Source: Thozetella sp. PMI_491
Lineage: Eukaryota; Ascomycota; Sordariomycetes; Chaetosphaeriales; Chaetosphaeriaceae
Reading direction: 5' to 3'
Assembly (NCBI GenBank): GCA_021432635.1
Contig: MU270078.1
Location: forward strand, 248,001 to 312,000
Length of the DNA: 64,000 nucleotides
Both the position numbers and the translations under genes were made by a program. Numbering within the stretch: the stretch's first letter is position 1; the number at the start of each line of letters is the position of its first letter. The notes below the pieces were generated by a model. The model had not been told where the DNA came from and searched no databases. It saw only the letters and a list, made by a program, of their open reading frames with translations. Shown piece by piece: positions 22,256-33,620 of the stretch.

Positions 22256-23073
22256 AGTGGTAAAGTAAAAGAAGAGAGCCTCCTGCGTCGGCTGCAGAGG
22301 CAAAACAAGGAGTGATGGTCGTGGGCACAGACGGTGCACCGCGGAGTTGGAAGCGAGGGAGATGCAGGTGCATCACGGCGAACAGATGCAGGCACTGCTC
22401 ATATACGCAGCCGTCCCCTCGACCCAGCCTCCCCTTTCCCATTCCCATCCTTATGTTTGGATGAGGTCACTCATCGCCATGTCAACTGCCCTGTTGCTAT
22501 AGCCCTAGCCATTGGTGCCCTGGGGCGGCCAGAGGGGGCGGCCACTAGCAAACAAGGGACGATAGGCCTGGCATTATAGGTTTACACGGTGGGCTGGGCG
22601 AATGGGCAATGGTGTCCGCGGGGTCGATGGAGCCATACAATCACCAAATATCGAGAAACCCAGCAATGGACCACTCATGATAAGCCAGTCCTATGGAGAA
22701 TGGCAATAGGGTTGGTTGGAGAGGCCATACAGCGAGTAAAGGGCTCGTTGGAATTAACCGGGAGTAAGATTCGTTGCTGGGCCGGGTCCGGCGCCCTACG
22801 AATCGGGTGAGCGTGGGTAAAGTCAGGTGCTGGCGTGGACCCTATATTAGCCGGCACCAGCCACCAACAAAACAATGCTGCAGCAGCTGGGCACATCACA
22901 TTACAACGGTCATATTGCTGCTCGGAAATTTACTTTTTTTTCGTTAAACATTGGGGGTATGTACGGTTCTACCGCGGCATTATGACGCCGAAAGGCCCTC
23001 TAAGCCATCAGTGCCAAAGTAAGGCCTCCTAGTAACCATGCGCCAAGCGGGGGAGAGCGCGACGGCGCCGAGT
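22256..23073. other. Intergenic, no gene seen
   Basis: About 820 bp between two minus-strand genes. It should contain the promoter of the wall-protein gene and the 3' end of the S10 gene. Only short random frames. Confidence 0.5.
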
Positions 23074-24921
23074 CTAAATTATGAGTGATGCTTGTGAGTA
23101 ATAATGATATTTAGATTGAGGGGATGGGGCCACAGGTAACATACTCTGCTTGTTGGTGGTGTTCGCGGTGAATGGCTCGGTGGATAGGCGCCCGAGGATG
23201 GGGGCGGAGCCCGGCCCGAGAGAGTCCGCGCTTGGTTGGGTCTGCGAAGAGTACATGCTGAAAGCTTGGGTGCTGTTTAGGCTCGACACGCGGCCCAGGA
23301 GTACCTCGATCTGGCGGTAGCTCACCGACGCCTGCCAGGTCGGCACCATGTGCCCCGTGAGCATCACAAGCACCCACGTCAGGCCGCGCTCGGTGTGGGT
23401 AGTGCCCATGACGCCCTGGCCGCTGATGGTGGCGAGGTCGACGTTCGGGTCGTCGTTGTGGTGAGGGATGAAGAGCGGGTCCGATGGCCGGGCCTGGAAA
23501 CCTAGCTGGCCGCCCCAGGTCATGTTCTGAATGTTCAGCAGGGTGCCGTTCGGGATGAGGACGAAGTCGTTCATGCCGTGCGTGATCATGACGTTCTTGG
23601 TGCGGTCGATGACGGACGGCAGCACGCTGAGGATGGGGACGTCCGAATCGTCGTCGCCGTCCACAAAGACGGGATCGTTGCAGACGCTCCACGTGATGTT
23701 GGGCGCGTGGATGGCCGTCTTGACGTCCTGGCGGTCAAAGTAGATCTGCTCGCCCTTGGGCAGGAACTCGACGGTGGACGGGAAGCCGAGCACGTCCGCC
23801 GGCAGGGGGAGCAGCTGCGTCACCTGGTAGATATTCCAGCCAGGATTGATGTCCAAGATGGCGTTCTCGATAAGGTCCGATACGCGGCAGCGGCGCGTGC
23901 CATCGATGCTCCGCCCGGGGGTGAGCGTGGGCTGGACGCCGACTGGGGGGAACGAGAGGTACTTGTTCAGAAAGTCGTCGTAGCCGCAGTCGGCGCTCGC
24001 GTTGCGCACAGCCTCCCAGGTCGACTCGTTCAGCGGGAAGGAATTGGCCCAGTATTCGGTGTGGTAGTGCGCGGGGATCTCCATGGACGCGGTGAAGTCG
24101 CCGATGACGGGGTCGTTGATCATCATGCCGCGCACGTCGAAGTAGGTGGTGTCCTTGGCGTCGAGGAAATTGCTCGCAATGTAGGGGCAGTACACGCCGG
24201 CGTACGACTCGCCCGTGATGTAGACCTTGTAGCCCTGCATGCTGAAGGTGTCGATGAAGTTCTTCCAGAAGCCCATGAACTGCTTGGCGACGTCATCCTC
24301 GTTCTTGGCCGTCACCTTGCCGGTGGAGAAGCCGGTGCCGATGGGCTGCTCGACCCAGACCACGTTGGTGATGTGGTGCCAGCTCCACGGGTTCTGGACG
24401 GGCTTGAAGGTGCCGGGGCTCCAGAGCACCGGGCCGTTTTCTTGGAGGAGGCCCGCGAGCGACGAGCAGCCCGGTCCACCATTGAGCCACAGCAGGATCT
24501 CCTTGGGGCGGTCGGTGTTGGTGGTGGGCCAGAACCAGAAGAACAGGCTCCCGTTGCCGCCGTCATTGACGGGAAGTTGGCCGGCATACGATTCACCGGC
24601 GTCGAAATTGACATCGGGGATACCGGTGCCATTGACGGCGAACTCTGCAGGCGTGTGGGCGCTGGTCAGTCCAATCACCCGCCAGGAGGTGCGCGATAGG
24701 AGGTGTGCATGTGCATGGCGGGGCAAGCACTTACTCGTGGTGTTGGCGTTGTTGAACGGGGACCCCGCCGCGTCGCGCTTGAGCCGGGGGCTGCTCCGCC
24801 GCTGAGCTTGGCGGTCGCTGAACTCGTGGCGCTGCGTTCGCCCGATGAAGAAGCTGGTGTCGATGGCCTCGACGGCGAGCGCCGAGAGCAGCACCAGCGC
24901 GAGGCTCGTCAATGGCCGCAT
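23074..24921 (-). CDS. Secreted serine carboxypeptidase (S10 family)
   Basis: Exons 24921-24735 and 24644-23074, 585 residues. The intron (GTAAGT..GCAG, 90 nt) is a multiple of three and stays open when retained; removing it restores the family sequence NANTTKFAVNGTGIP. A signal peptide (MRPLTSLALVLLSALAVEA) and a basic pro-region precede the enzyme. Catalytic triad: Ser in GESYAG near residue 208, Asp in HGMNDFVLIPNG near 423, His in LTGHMVP near 494. LWLNGGPGCSSL is the substrate/oxyanion signature. Removes C-terminal amino acids from peptides, in the vacuole or outside the cell. The C-terminal 60 residues after the His are low-complexity and Ser/Thr-rich. Confidence 0.9.
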   Translation of the reverse strand: MRPLTSLALVLLSALAVEAIDTSFFIGRTQRHEFSDRQAQRRSSPRLKRDAAGSPFNNANTTSKCLPRHAHAHLLSRTSWRVIGLTSAHTPAEFAVNGTGIPDVNFDAGESYAGQLPVNDGGNGSLFFWFWPTTNTDRPKEILLWLNGGPGCSSLAGLLQENGPVLWSPGTFKPVQNPWSWHHITNVVWVEQPIGTGFSTGKVTAKNEDDVAKQFMGFWKNFIDTFSMQGYKVYITGESYAGVYCPYIASNFLDAKDTTYFDVRGMMINDPVIGDFTASMEIPAHYHTEYWANSFPLNESTWEAVRNASADCGYDDFLNKYLSFPPVGVQPTLTPGRSIDGTRRCRVSDLIENAILDINPGWNIYQVTQLLPLPADVLGFPSTVEFLPKGEQIYFDRQDVKTAIHAPNITWSVCNDPVFVDGDDDSDVPILSVLPSVIDRTKNVMITHGMNDFVLIPNGTLLNIQNMTWGGQLGFQARPSDPLFIPHHNDDPNVDLATISGQGVMGTTHTERGLTWVLVMLTGHMVPTWQASVSYRQIEVLLGRVSSLNSTQAFSMYSSQTQPSADSLGPGSAPILGRLSTEPFTANTTNKQSMLPVAPSPQSKYHYYSQASLII

Positions 24922-26879
24922 GGTGGGTGGCTGCTGGGCGGGGAGAGAGGGCCTCTACGACTTTGTTTTTTTTTTGCGGCGCCCTGTCTCGACTCTTTTG
25001 GGGGAGAGAAGGTCAGGACGCGCGGCGCGGCAGGCGGCAGGCGATGGAGCTCTTCAAATTTGTACGGAACTTTTACAGCAGAGTACCAAAACGGGCGCCG
25101 GCCTGTGCCCCTGGGCCGATGTTTGACGTGTTTTAGGGTAATAACGATGGTCATGTCCCAATGCGCGGGCAAGCACAGGCATTGGGCATTGCCCAGTTGC
25201 GTCAGTGGCCGGGGTCCGCCCTGCCTTGTGATCAGTTGTGGTTGCGGCCTGTCTTGCCCATAGCTAATAGTCCGTCCGCCTGTCCATGCGCCCGCCAGAG
25301 CCACTCGCCGGGCCTTTGGCGCCCGTGTGGGACCAAGTAACGGGGAAACGGCCTCGAGTCTGTGCGGCGATAGGCTGGCGAGCCCTGCTCTGGGGCGTGT
25401 CGGAAACCTTCCTGATCGACACGGATGCGCCAGGCGGCGATGGGCCCTCCCTTGCAAGGTTCGACCCGTGCACTGGGCGATCTCCACGCCTGGCCAGCGG
25501 AAACGCTAACTGACTGCACTATAGCCTGGACGAGAACAAACTTCGAGTCCGTTTGGCGCGCACTAGACGCTGACTGACTGTGCGTGATGAGCCATTTTGC
25601 GCCAGCGAGTTCGTCAGCATCGTAGCATATTGTGCAGCTCATCTATGCACCTCAATCTATGCACCGTGGCCGCCACGGAGCAATCTTGTATAATTGCGGG
25701 GGGCTCGCATCTTGGTTCAATCTATCTTATCTGTCTCTCGGCCTCTCGAGCCGTTGTCTGGTCCCTGTGTTTCGAGACCCTGCAGTCTCTCCTTCCCTCT
25801 CGCTTCTCCCGTTCCTCCGTCCTCCTTCCTCCGTCCCCTAATGCACTTCTTCTTCGGTCGCTTCTCATTCCTTTCCTCTTTCGGCGGGGACGATTAATTA
25901 CTGGGCCGCCGCCAGCCCCGCCAGCCGCTTACTTACTCACCCCTCTGTGCCGTGATCCCACCGCGCCTCGTCGCCCTCACCGCTTACCTCGTGGCTTGTC
26001 TGATCAAGATGGCACAAGGACCTGACGTGAGCTTGTATCGGCCTAGTGGAGCATCCGTCTCGTGTCGAGAGCCTATCCAACTTGCCAAGGCGACTATGGG
26101 AAGTGGACGCTCTGGCATCACTTAGAGGGGTCCTATCCGGTCGATCCGGGGTGCCGTGCAGCGCTAGCTCAGCCCTGCGTGCTCACCCTAAGTTACGTGC
26201 CCTTGTGCCCCTGGTGCGCCCCCCGCGTCAACCGATCCTGGGTTGCCACTGTGTCATCCCGTTCGCTGTTGTAGGCTGTCCAGTTCATTCCTCCCGCTCT
26301 CCCCGAGATCGACAGCGGATAATACCTCTATCCGCGCGTAGTAGTAGTTGTTGCAGTAGTGCCATTCCTTGCTCAGTCATCGTACTCGAAGCCCTGCTTT
26401 GGCCAAGCATTTTTGCCTCATCCTGCGCTAGGGCCCTACAGTATGTACCTAGAGCTCAGATGACCAAGAGCAGAGAGAGAGACCCGGCGGGTGCGCGGCA
26501 TCGCTCTTCGGGTGCTCTGAGTGGCTGGAGAGGTGCATGAGACACGAGTGGGGAAACTGAATTTTGCAGACAGAGAGGCTCAACACGAAGGAGGGTTGCT
26601 GTGCCAAGCCGTAAGACGTCAACTCTTCCCACGCGCGTCTTTCCTAGTAATCCGGTCTACCGAAGCATGGAGATCCATCCGTCCCGCGGATACTCATCCG
26701 AACCATGGATGCCTGGTTGGTAGCCAGAACCTCCTTTCGCGAGCTGCCCCCGGCCGCTAAACCAAACGGCTCTCGCAAGCTGACCGCGGAACGCTTCCGA
26801 GATTAGGGTGTCATACGGTGCGTCGTGAGATGGTAGAAACAAGTTTGGAATTAAATCATGACGCTATGACTGGGGTATC
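24922..26879. other. Long intergenic region, no supportable gene
   Basis: Nearly 2 kb. A strongly pyrimidine-rich strand (about 25740-25880) followed by ATGGCACAAGGACCTGACGTGAGC near 26009 looks like a fungal leader, start codon and splice donor. I could not find a continuing exon, so no gene is called. This region also holds the S10 promoter. Confidence 0.4.
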
Positions 26880-28538
26880 TCAAGATCTCCTCGCTCGTGC
26901 GCCAACCCAGCTGGCCAGGCGGAGGGAGTTGGCATCTACTACTCGCCTAAAGACATCGCTCACCCAAAATACAATCCCGGCCCTCAATAATATCGGGGCC
27001 ATCACGCTGATGGTGTAGGCCAAGTTCGCGCGCACTACCATCGTGGCTGCCTCTGCCATGTTTCCACTCTCCCGCAGCGCGGTTGCCGCGTCATTGGCCT
27101 CGTCCCAAGCCTTGGTCGCAGGGTCAAACCACTGCAAACCCACGGTCCATACCAGCGGCCAGTGCATCAAGTACAGGGAATACGAGATGCGGCCCAAATA
27201 TTGTGCGAACCGACTGTTAAATGGTATCTGCAAAAGGGGTGTTCGCGTATCGTCTTCGGAATCATCATACAAGGCCAGGCCGCCTGCAGGCCGTGGTGTG
27301 GTAGCGTTCCGTTGCCAGGGCATACGAGGGAATGGCGGCGAGAATATGAGAGAAGCAACAAGCGTTATCGCCCCAATGGTTTCCCAGAAGAACTCGACCC
27401 CCATCGCCGTGCTTTGGTAAGCGGCTGGGACCAAGGTGAACATGGTCTGGAAGCCCGGCGTCTTGGCTGCTGAACGCTGCGGAAAGCCGACGGCATACAG
27501 GCCAAAAATAAAGCCGGCGAGGGTAAGCAGGTGGCGAAGCGCCAACCACTTGCGGTTTGCCCCAGACCCGTTTCGAGGCGGGAAAGCCAGGGACATGTCG
27601 GCCAGGAACAGGCCTGCGCAAAAGAGCGCCATCTCAAAGTCCCCCGCGCGGAGAAGGTGCAAAAACACCGCGGCCACCACGACGGGCAGGACCCATGAGC
27701 GGCATCGTGCGAAGACCAGGAGGAATATATATACCAGAATCGACCCCTTGAACTCGAACGGTATCGACCAGAGGACGGGGAGGTAAGGCGTGAATTCGCT
27801 GATTCTCTTCGGTACCAGGTTCTGCGAGGATCGGAAAGGGTCTGCTAGTTGTGGCAGCTTTTCCAACCAGTGTCCCAGCTGCTCCCATACCGTGTCCTTG
27901 TACGGGGCGTAGATCCCCCCGGAAGTTTTGTATAGACCGAGTCGAAAGAGTATAAATATGATGGTCAAGGCGGCGATAACGGGAAGGTAGAGGCGCACTG
28001 GCCGCCGGAAGGCAGACCCAGAGAGCGCCTCGAGAGCCTGGCTCACCGTCGTGGGCGAGCGGGATGACGATCCTGTCGCACCGGTTCGCCGGTGCAGTAT
28101 GGACAATGTCTTGATAGACAAGACATAGCCGGAAATAACAAAGAAGACGCAGACGCAGCCGCGTCCTGCGATAAATACTCGGACAATGGGGAGCTGAAAT
28201 ACTGAGTTGACCGTTTCGGGCGATCCATAGCCGTGCTCGAGCTCGGGGAAGGGGGAGCGGAGGGAGTGGGAGAAGAAGACAAATAAAGCCGCGACGCCTC
28301 GGAGACCGTCAAGATATGCTGTTGGCCCGGGGCGACGAGGGCCGATCTGGGTGCTCTGGCTCGATGTGCGAGGCCGTGGCCATGGTACAAATGACGGCAA
28401 TAAAAACCCGACGCCAGACTGCAAATAATACCACGGACCCGGGCGGGCGGTGCCGCTGTTCTTTTCTTGGAGAGCGCCCGCTTCCAAAAGCGGGTCAGAT
28501 TCGTCCGTGTGAAACGATTGTAGCTGATGGGAGGTCAT
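26880..28538 (-). CDS. Acyltransferase-3 family membrane protein
   Basis: Intronless, 552 residues. After a soluble N-terminus of about 75 residues comes the acyltransferase-3 signature YLDGLRGVAALFVFFSHS, where the histidine is the likely catalytic residue. About ten hydrophobic segments follow, including VCVFFVISGYVLSIK, VIAALTIIFILFRLGLY and the late IPFNSRFAQYLGRISYSLYLMHWPL block that is diagnostic for the family. These integral membrane enzymes O-acylate sugars, lipids or small metabolites; the acceptor here is unknown. Two long poly-G runs lie just upstream of the start. Confidence 0.85.
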   Translation of the reverse strand: MTSHQLQSFHTDESDPLLEAGALQEKNSGTARPGPWYYLQSGVGFLLPSFVPWPRPRTSSQSTQIGPRRPGPTAYLDGLRGVAALFVFFSHSLRSPFPELEHGYGSPETVNSVFQLPIVRVFIAGRGCVCVFFVISGYVLSIKTLSILHRRTGATGSSSRSPTTVSQALEALSGSAFRRPVRLYLPVIAALTIIFILFRLGLYKTSGGIYAPYKDTVWEQLGHWLEKLPQLADPFRSSQNLVPKRISEFTPYLPVLWSIPFEFKGSILVYIFLLVFARCRSWVLPVVVAAVFLHLLRAGDFEMALFCAGLFLADMSLAFPPRNGSGANRKWLALRHLLTLAGFIFGLYAVGFPQRSAAKTPGFQTMFTLVPAAYQSTAMGVEFFWETIGAITLVASLIFSPPFPRMPWQRNATTPRPAGGLALYDDSEDDTRTPLLQIPFNSRFAQYLGRISYSLYLMHWPLVWTVGLQWFDPATKAWDEANDAATALRESGNMAEAATMVVRANLAYTISVMAPILLRAGIVFWVSDVFRRVVDANSLRLASWVGARARRS

Positions 28539-30985
28539 GCTGGCGACGGCGAGTGAAAACCGGGCATGGAACGAAGGCCGACACGGGTCGCCATGAGAAA
28601 GCCAAATGTTCTAAAAAGGCGATGGGAGGGCGATTGGGTTACCTTTTAACAGGCTGGCCCCTGAAGGGGGGGGGGGGGGGGGGGGACCCAGAGGCTGCGA
28701 GTACACACAACTTGCTTACGGATTAGGGGGGGGGGGGGGGGAGAGGAGAAAGTGACATTTGACGATGAAGCCATTTATTGTGAAACAATCTGCATTCGCC
28801 AATAGATCCTGTGTAGTGCGCGCTAGTCTGTCCGCCCCGGGGCGCCTGTCATACTTTTTCCGAAATGTCTGATTACCCATTTCGGCGCTTATCAGATTTG
28901 AGAGTGTCACCCCGGCAGCCCCGGAGGGCCACGCAGCACTAGACCAGCCTCGGCTGGTGGTTGTGGCTCTCTTAGCCCCTGTACGCTGACCCAGCGCTGC
29001 GTTTTCTCGCTATTCCCTCTGGGGTAGTTACAAGTGGCCGTCGGCCGCTTAGCCTCGCTCCTTCTTCCTCGGCGGAAGCGAGGGGACGCCGTATGCGAAC
29101 CGCTGCTGCCAGGGATTGGCGGGGGGGACCTGGTCGACCGCCGTGGCTCGTGCATCGTGCGTCGTGGCGGCTGCTGCCACGGTCGACAGCACAGTGCCGC
29201 GGAACATCGTCTATCTTCTATCGCGTCAATTCTCGAAGCCTTGGGCGGATTTGGAGGCGCGAGGGCACGGGGCGGCTTCGCCCGTCTCGGCGGACCGTGC
29301 AGTTTGGGTGATCCTACCTGATGTTCCAGTGTGGTTATCGCTCGCTGCGCCGCTCGCAGCATTGATCAGGCCAAACGAAGCGAACAACAAAAGAGGAAAC
29401 TAAAGGCGGCGGTGGGACAACGCCTCGGGCTTTCTTGCCGAAGCCTAGCCGACGGCAACCCTGCCTGCCGTCACAGACTGGGACCGAAACCGAGACGATG
29501 AGATGCTTCTGCGCGAGAAATATCTCTCGCAGTTCCTGGGCATGCACACTATCGGATTCGGCAACTTTTAGCAAAACCACGCACGAAGCCACTCACCGGC
29601 CGGTTCGCGCGGAGACAATCCTCCCACACATGTGTAGAAGCTAGACTGGCTATGGCCGTCATCGGACATTGCTAGTCTCTATCATTCAACCCGGCGGAGT
29701 GCTGGGCTTGAAGTGGCGCTCCCTGGCAATTCCCCGCTCCCTGTACAACACAGCTTCACCTTCACCTTCACCTACACTAACCGAAGGAGAACCAGATCGC
29801 CTCACCGTCGAGTGTGGGGTCTGTGGCAATAACCCGGCATGTAAAAATTCTACGAACAAGCATACAGGACTGAGCGATGGAGCTTCCAGTACTGGAGCGA
29901 TAGCCGACGACATTCAATGGAACGTAGTAGGGGGGACCCGATTCGATGCAGACTCACGGCGCAGATTATGTTCCCCACGTAGATCCCATTTTTATAGGAA
30001 TTTTTGGCAACAAACTGACTGCCCTGGGTTGCTTAGCGGCTTGGCATAACGGCCGCTTGGCGTAACGGCTCATGGGGGGGGAGTTGGCAGCGGGGGGCAA
30101 GCTAGGGATCAATTGCCTCACACTCGGCACTAAGAGATTGGGCTATCGAACTAATCTTGGCGGAGGCTCTGGTAGTTGGTTAGCGTCGCTAATAAATGTG
30201 CAATAGTCTGGCCATACCATGAATGCTCTAATCATAGATCATAATAGCGACTAGGTATATTGGATGCCGTACACCGTACTAGCTAGTGATAAACTTCTAT
30301 AGCAGTGGGAATCAAACGGGCAGCAGAGCCGAGCTCATTTGGGGACACCATCCTAGTTATTAAGGTCTCCAAGACCGTTTGGGCTGCCTCCTGCCTACGG
30401 CCTGGGATCACCTGGCGAGGAACATTTGCCTTCAGGGGCACTAACCGAGACAATACCGAGGTCTCTTCTGAACCCTGTCGGTTACCTGGCTTAGAATATA
30501 CATTAGGCAACCAAGAACGAGGTAAAAACAGAGCTTCTCTGTAGCCCCTTGTCGAGGATTTATTTTCGTCGCGTTTCAATAACAGTTATGACGTTTGCTG
30601 CCCGCTCAGGGATTAGCATGTTCGAGGACTGCTCCTTTGCGACGATTCCACAATCCTACAAAGTAGATAATTAAACCAGCTTTCTTGGTTCTCATGTCTA
30701 ATGCTAGTGCCAACTACTTCGAAACTGAGCTGCCCGAGAACAAAATGCTGATTGCAATTCTTCGCCGATCACGTTGGAAATGTCTAATATATTGACTCCT
30801 CTTTGTGATGAATTGAATTATGTATATTTTCGATTGTCTTTAGCGAATCAGACCCAGGGGGTCGCCGCAACGAGGGTGAGAGGGCGTCGTGTCGCGCTGC
30901 TCTCATCACCAGTCCCACTATCGCACTATCAATAAGGCGGGCTAGTCTCGATATTGTCCATCCTGCCGCTCTAATACTCCATATT
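28539..30985. other. Long intergenic region with poly-G tracts, no gene seen
   Basis: About 2.4 kb. Contains poly-G runs (28666-28685 and 28726-28741), a short TTCACC tandem near 29755-29780, and an imperfect 16-bp direct repeat (GCTTGGCRTAACGG) near 30038-30068. The right half (30100-30985) is AT-richer. A 98-codon open frame on the minus strand at 30283-30579 has no family resemblance. Confidence 0.45.
28666..28741. repeat. Pair of long poly-G tracts
   Basis: Twenty consecutive G at 28666-28685 and sixteen at 28726-28741, separated by 40 bp of ordinary sequence. Runs this long are prone to slippage, can form G-quadruplexes, and are also typical places of assembly error. Confidence 0.9.
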
Positions 30986-32826
30986 TCACAGCCCAAGATA
31001 TATAGACAAGATTCCCAACCCGGCCCTCTGCCCTATCATGCCCGCTTTTATCCTCCTCCAGAGCTCAGAGATCAGCCCACTCTTGTTCACCTGCAACCGG
31101 TTAGTATGCTCCTGTGTGGCGGTCGACTGTCTAATCCTACTCTTCCACTCCGCCATCCAGCTCTTGACGAAGGCCGCCTCCTGCTGCTGCGCGTCCACCA
31201 CCGCCTTGGGCGGCAGGCTCGCCGTAGTCTCGTTAGAGAACAGCCCGTTCTCGTCCCAGTGGTGCACGCCCTTCTCGATCAGGATGAACGGCTCCGACAC
31301 GGTGTTGGGCCGGTCGGGCTGGCCGAGAGCGTGCGGCGTGGCGTACCGCCAGGGGTCCGACTGGCCGTCGATGAAGGCCAGGCGCGGGTAGCTCAGGCCA
31401 AAACCACCGTGCTTGTTGATGCGCTCGAGGTCCGGGAGCGTGGTGATGTTAAACGCGTACTTGCACACGGCCGACCCGTACTCGAGATCGATGACCCGCG
31501 AGATGATGGGCAGTTGGTCTTCGGGGACGCCCGAGCCCGTCACCAGGTAGCCCCACTCGGTGCAGTACTGCCACGGCCAGGCGCGCCACTTCTGCTTGAT
31601 GTCGTCCTTCCTGTAGAAGTCCAGGTCGTAGTTGGTGAAGCATTCATCCTGGGTCTGACCCCCGTTGCACCTCGCAGCCTTTGCCCTGATGTAGCCGATA
31701 TAGTTCAGCATCTGGGTCTTGAACGCGGCGCTTGCGTCGCCGTAACCAGCTACCCGGAGGAGCTCCTCGAGCTCGGCCTCCAGGTGCGAGTTCTGGTAGA
31801 CCAGGGAATCCGCCGTGACGTTGGTGCAGAAGACGCCGGCCCGGGTGCTGTTCAGCGCGGGGTCCCAGTTCGTGCCCTGTTGCAGGCTGCCCAGGCTGAC
31901 GGAGACGGTAGCGGCGAAATCGTCGAGGCGCGTGAGGTTGCCTAGCCCAAAGAGGGTCTTCAGCCGAGGGACGTACTTGGTACCCGCGTGGCCGATGAGG
32001 ATCCTGTCGACGACGTCGATCGCTTTCTGCGTCGCCGAGATGCAGTCGGCAGGGAAGAAGAGGCGGGGCGACTCCTCGTATTGCCAGTAGTCGTAGATTG
32101 CCTCGGTCACGGCCGACGAGGCAATGGCACCCCAGTACACATCTGGGTACAGCTTCCGCAGGAAGGCGACGAAGGCGCCGGCGTAGGAGCCGCCGTACGC
32201 AATGTACGCGTTGTTGGGGGCGGTGAGGTCCAGATGCTCAAGGCCTGGGAAGACGATGTTCTTAGCGAAGTAGGCCATGTCCGCCACCGACTGGTCGGTG
32301 GTGAGGAAGCGCAGGCTTTCGATGCTGAGGTCCGGGAGCGGGAAGCTGGTGCCGTAGTACCGGTGCTCGAGGATCACACCCAGGCCGTTAGTGGCCTTGA
32401 TGAGCTGCGCTACGATGCCTTTCTGGAGGAATGGGAGGCGGTTCGCCCCGCTGGTCTCGCCCCCCTGCAGCACGATGACGGGGCCGCCCGGCTTGTAGTA
32501 GCTGGCGTCAAACCAGTAGCGCAGGTTGAAGGTCTCATCGGAGTGCGGCTCATAGCTGCGGACAGGGTCTCAGCGGCCGGATTCACGGGAAAGGGGAAGC
32601 GGGGACAGCGGGCGATGGCTCACATTGAGTCGTTGTGGAAGTGGTCGATTGGGACCGACAGGTTGTACTCCGGGTAGAGGGGCGCCGCCACATTGGCGTC
32701 CCGGGCGCCCACGCCGGGCGCGAGCCCCTGCGTGAGCTCCTCGGCCAGCTGGGCGCGGAAGTCGGGCAAGGTCTGCGGCCGAAGGGCCGCGACGCCCGCC
32801 GCCAGAAGCAGGGCCGCGCGGAACAT
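30986..32826 (-). CDS. Secreted S28 family peptidase (Pro-X carboxypeptidase-like)
   Basis: Exons 32826-32624 and 32555-30986, 590 residues. The 68-nt intron (GTGAGC..CGCAG) joins DHFHNDS to IYEPHSDETFNLRYWFD, the expected S28 N-terminal block. The chosen start gives a signal peptide (MFRAALLLAAGVAALRPQ). Key features: LQGGETSGANRLPF, EHRYYG, the nucleophile in AYGGSYAGAF near residue 190, Asp in FIDGQSDPWRYAT and His in GVHHWDENG. Family members cleave peptides after proline, either as carboxypeptidases or as dipeptidyl peptidases. The C-terminus has a basic extension of about 40 residues. Confidence 0.88.
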
Positions 32827-33620
32827 GATCGCGGGCGTCCTGGGGCCGGTGGAGACGATGTCAGGAAGCAGGATGGGAAGGCTCACCTTTTTAGGAGAAA
32901 TGTCGGGTTCGGCGCCCCTATCTCTGGGAATATTTTTTCAGCTCTCTCGTTGCTGACCAGTGCCGGCTGATGCACACGTGCGCCACGGTCTGCTGTGCGA
33001 CCGCAACCCCCTGGCTTAGTCACGGCTCGATGCGGCGCGGTTTGCGGCGTGAGAGGGCGTGAGGGCGAGAGCGCAGCGTGAATTGGGTGGTGGAAATGTT
33101 GATCCCGCGCAGGAATGCAACGCGATCACTAGGCGTCACAGAGGTGGGATGAGGTCGAGACAGCGGGCGCTGTCCCGGCCTGTGGTGGCGCTTGAGCGGA
33201 TCAGGAAGGAGGCGCTTGGGGCCTCTTGGCCGAAGTCACCTTGGGTTCCTTCGGCTCATCCGGCCCCGAACTCTATACCTATGCACATCCGATAAGCACA
33301 AGCTTCCGTATTCTGTACAAGCTGGGCCAGGAATTGCGAGCAACACCCACCAGTCACACGCCTGCCGACGCTTAGTGTCCCTCAGCGGGATCCCGTACGT
33401 GCAGCTGACAGCCATGAAGAGAAGTGGAAGAACCCCTAAAGCAGGTCTCCTCACGGAGCACGAGGCCCCGCCGGGGGGCCGGCACACGGCATGCGGCACA
33501 GCGAGGACGCGATTCATGGCACGACAGGGCAATACGACCAGGTCGCGACGTCAAATAATTATCAATTGGGTATTCTTCTAAACGCTCTATGCTGAGGACA
33601 AAAACAAGTAAAACAACGGC
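32827..33620. other. Intergenic, no gene seen
   Basis: About 790 bp between two minus-strand genes, holding the promoter of the S28 peptidase. No convincing coding frame. Confidence 0.5.

Noticed and set aside
23578-24699. 373-codon open frame opposite the S10 peptidase
   Set aside because: It lies exactly antisense to the peptidase, is rich in Val/Asp/Gly/Arg as expected from a GC-rich complementary frame, and has no motif.
30283-30579. 98-codon minus-strand frame in an AT-rich gap
   Set aside because: No homology signal, no intron or promoter features; could arise by chance.
31106-31945. 279-codon plus-strand frame opposite the S28 peptidase
   Set aside because: Antisense to strongly supported coding sequence; no motif or leader.
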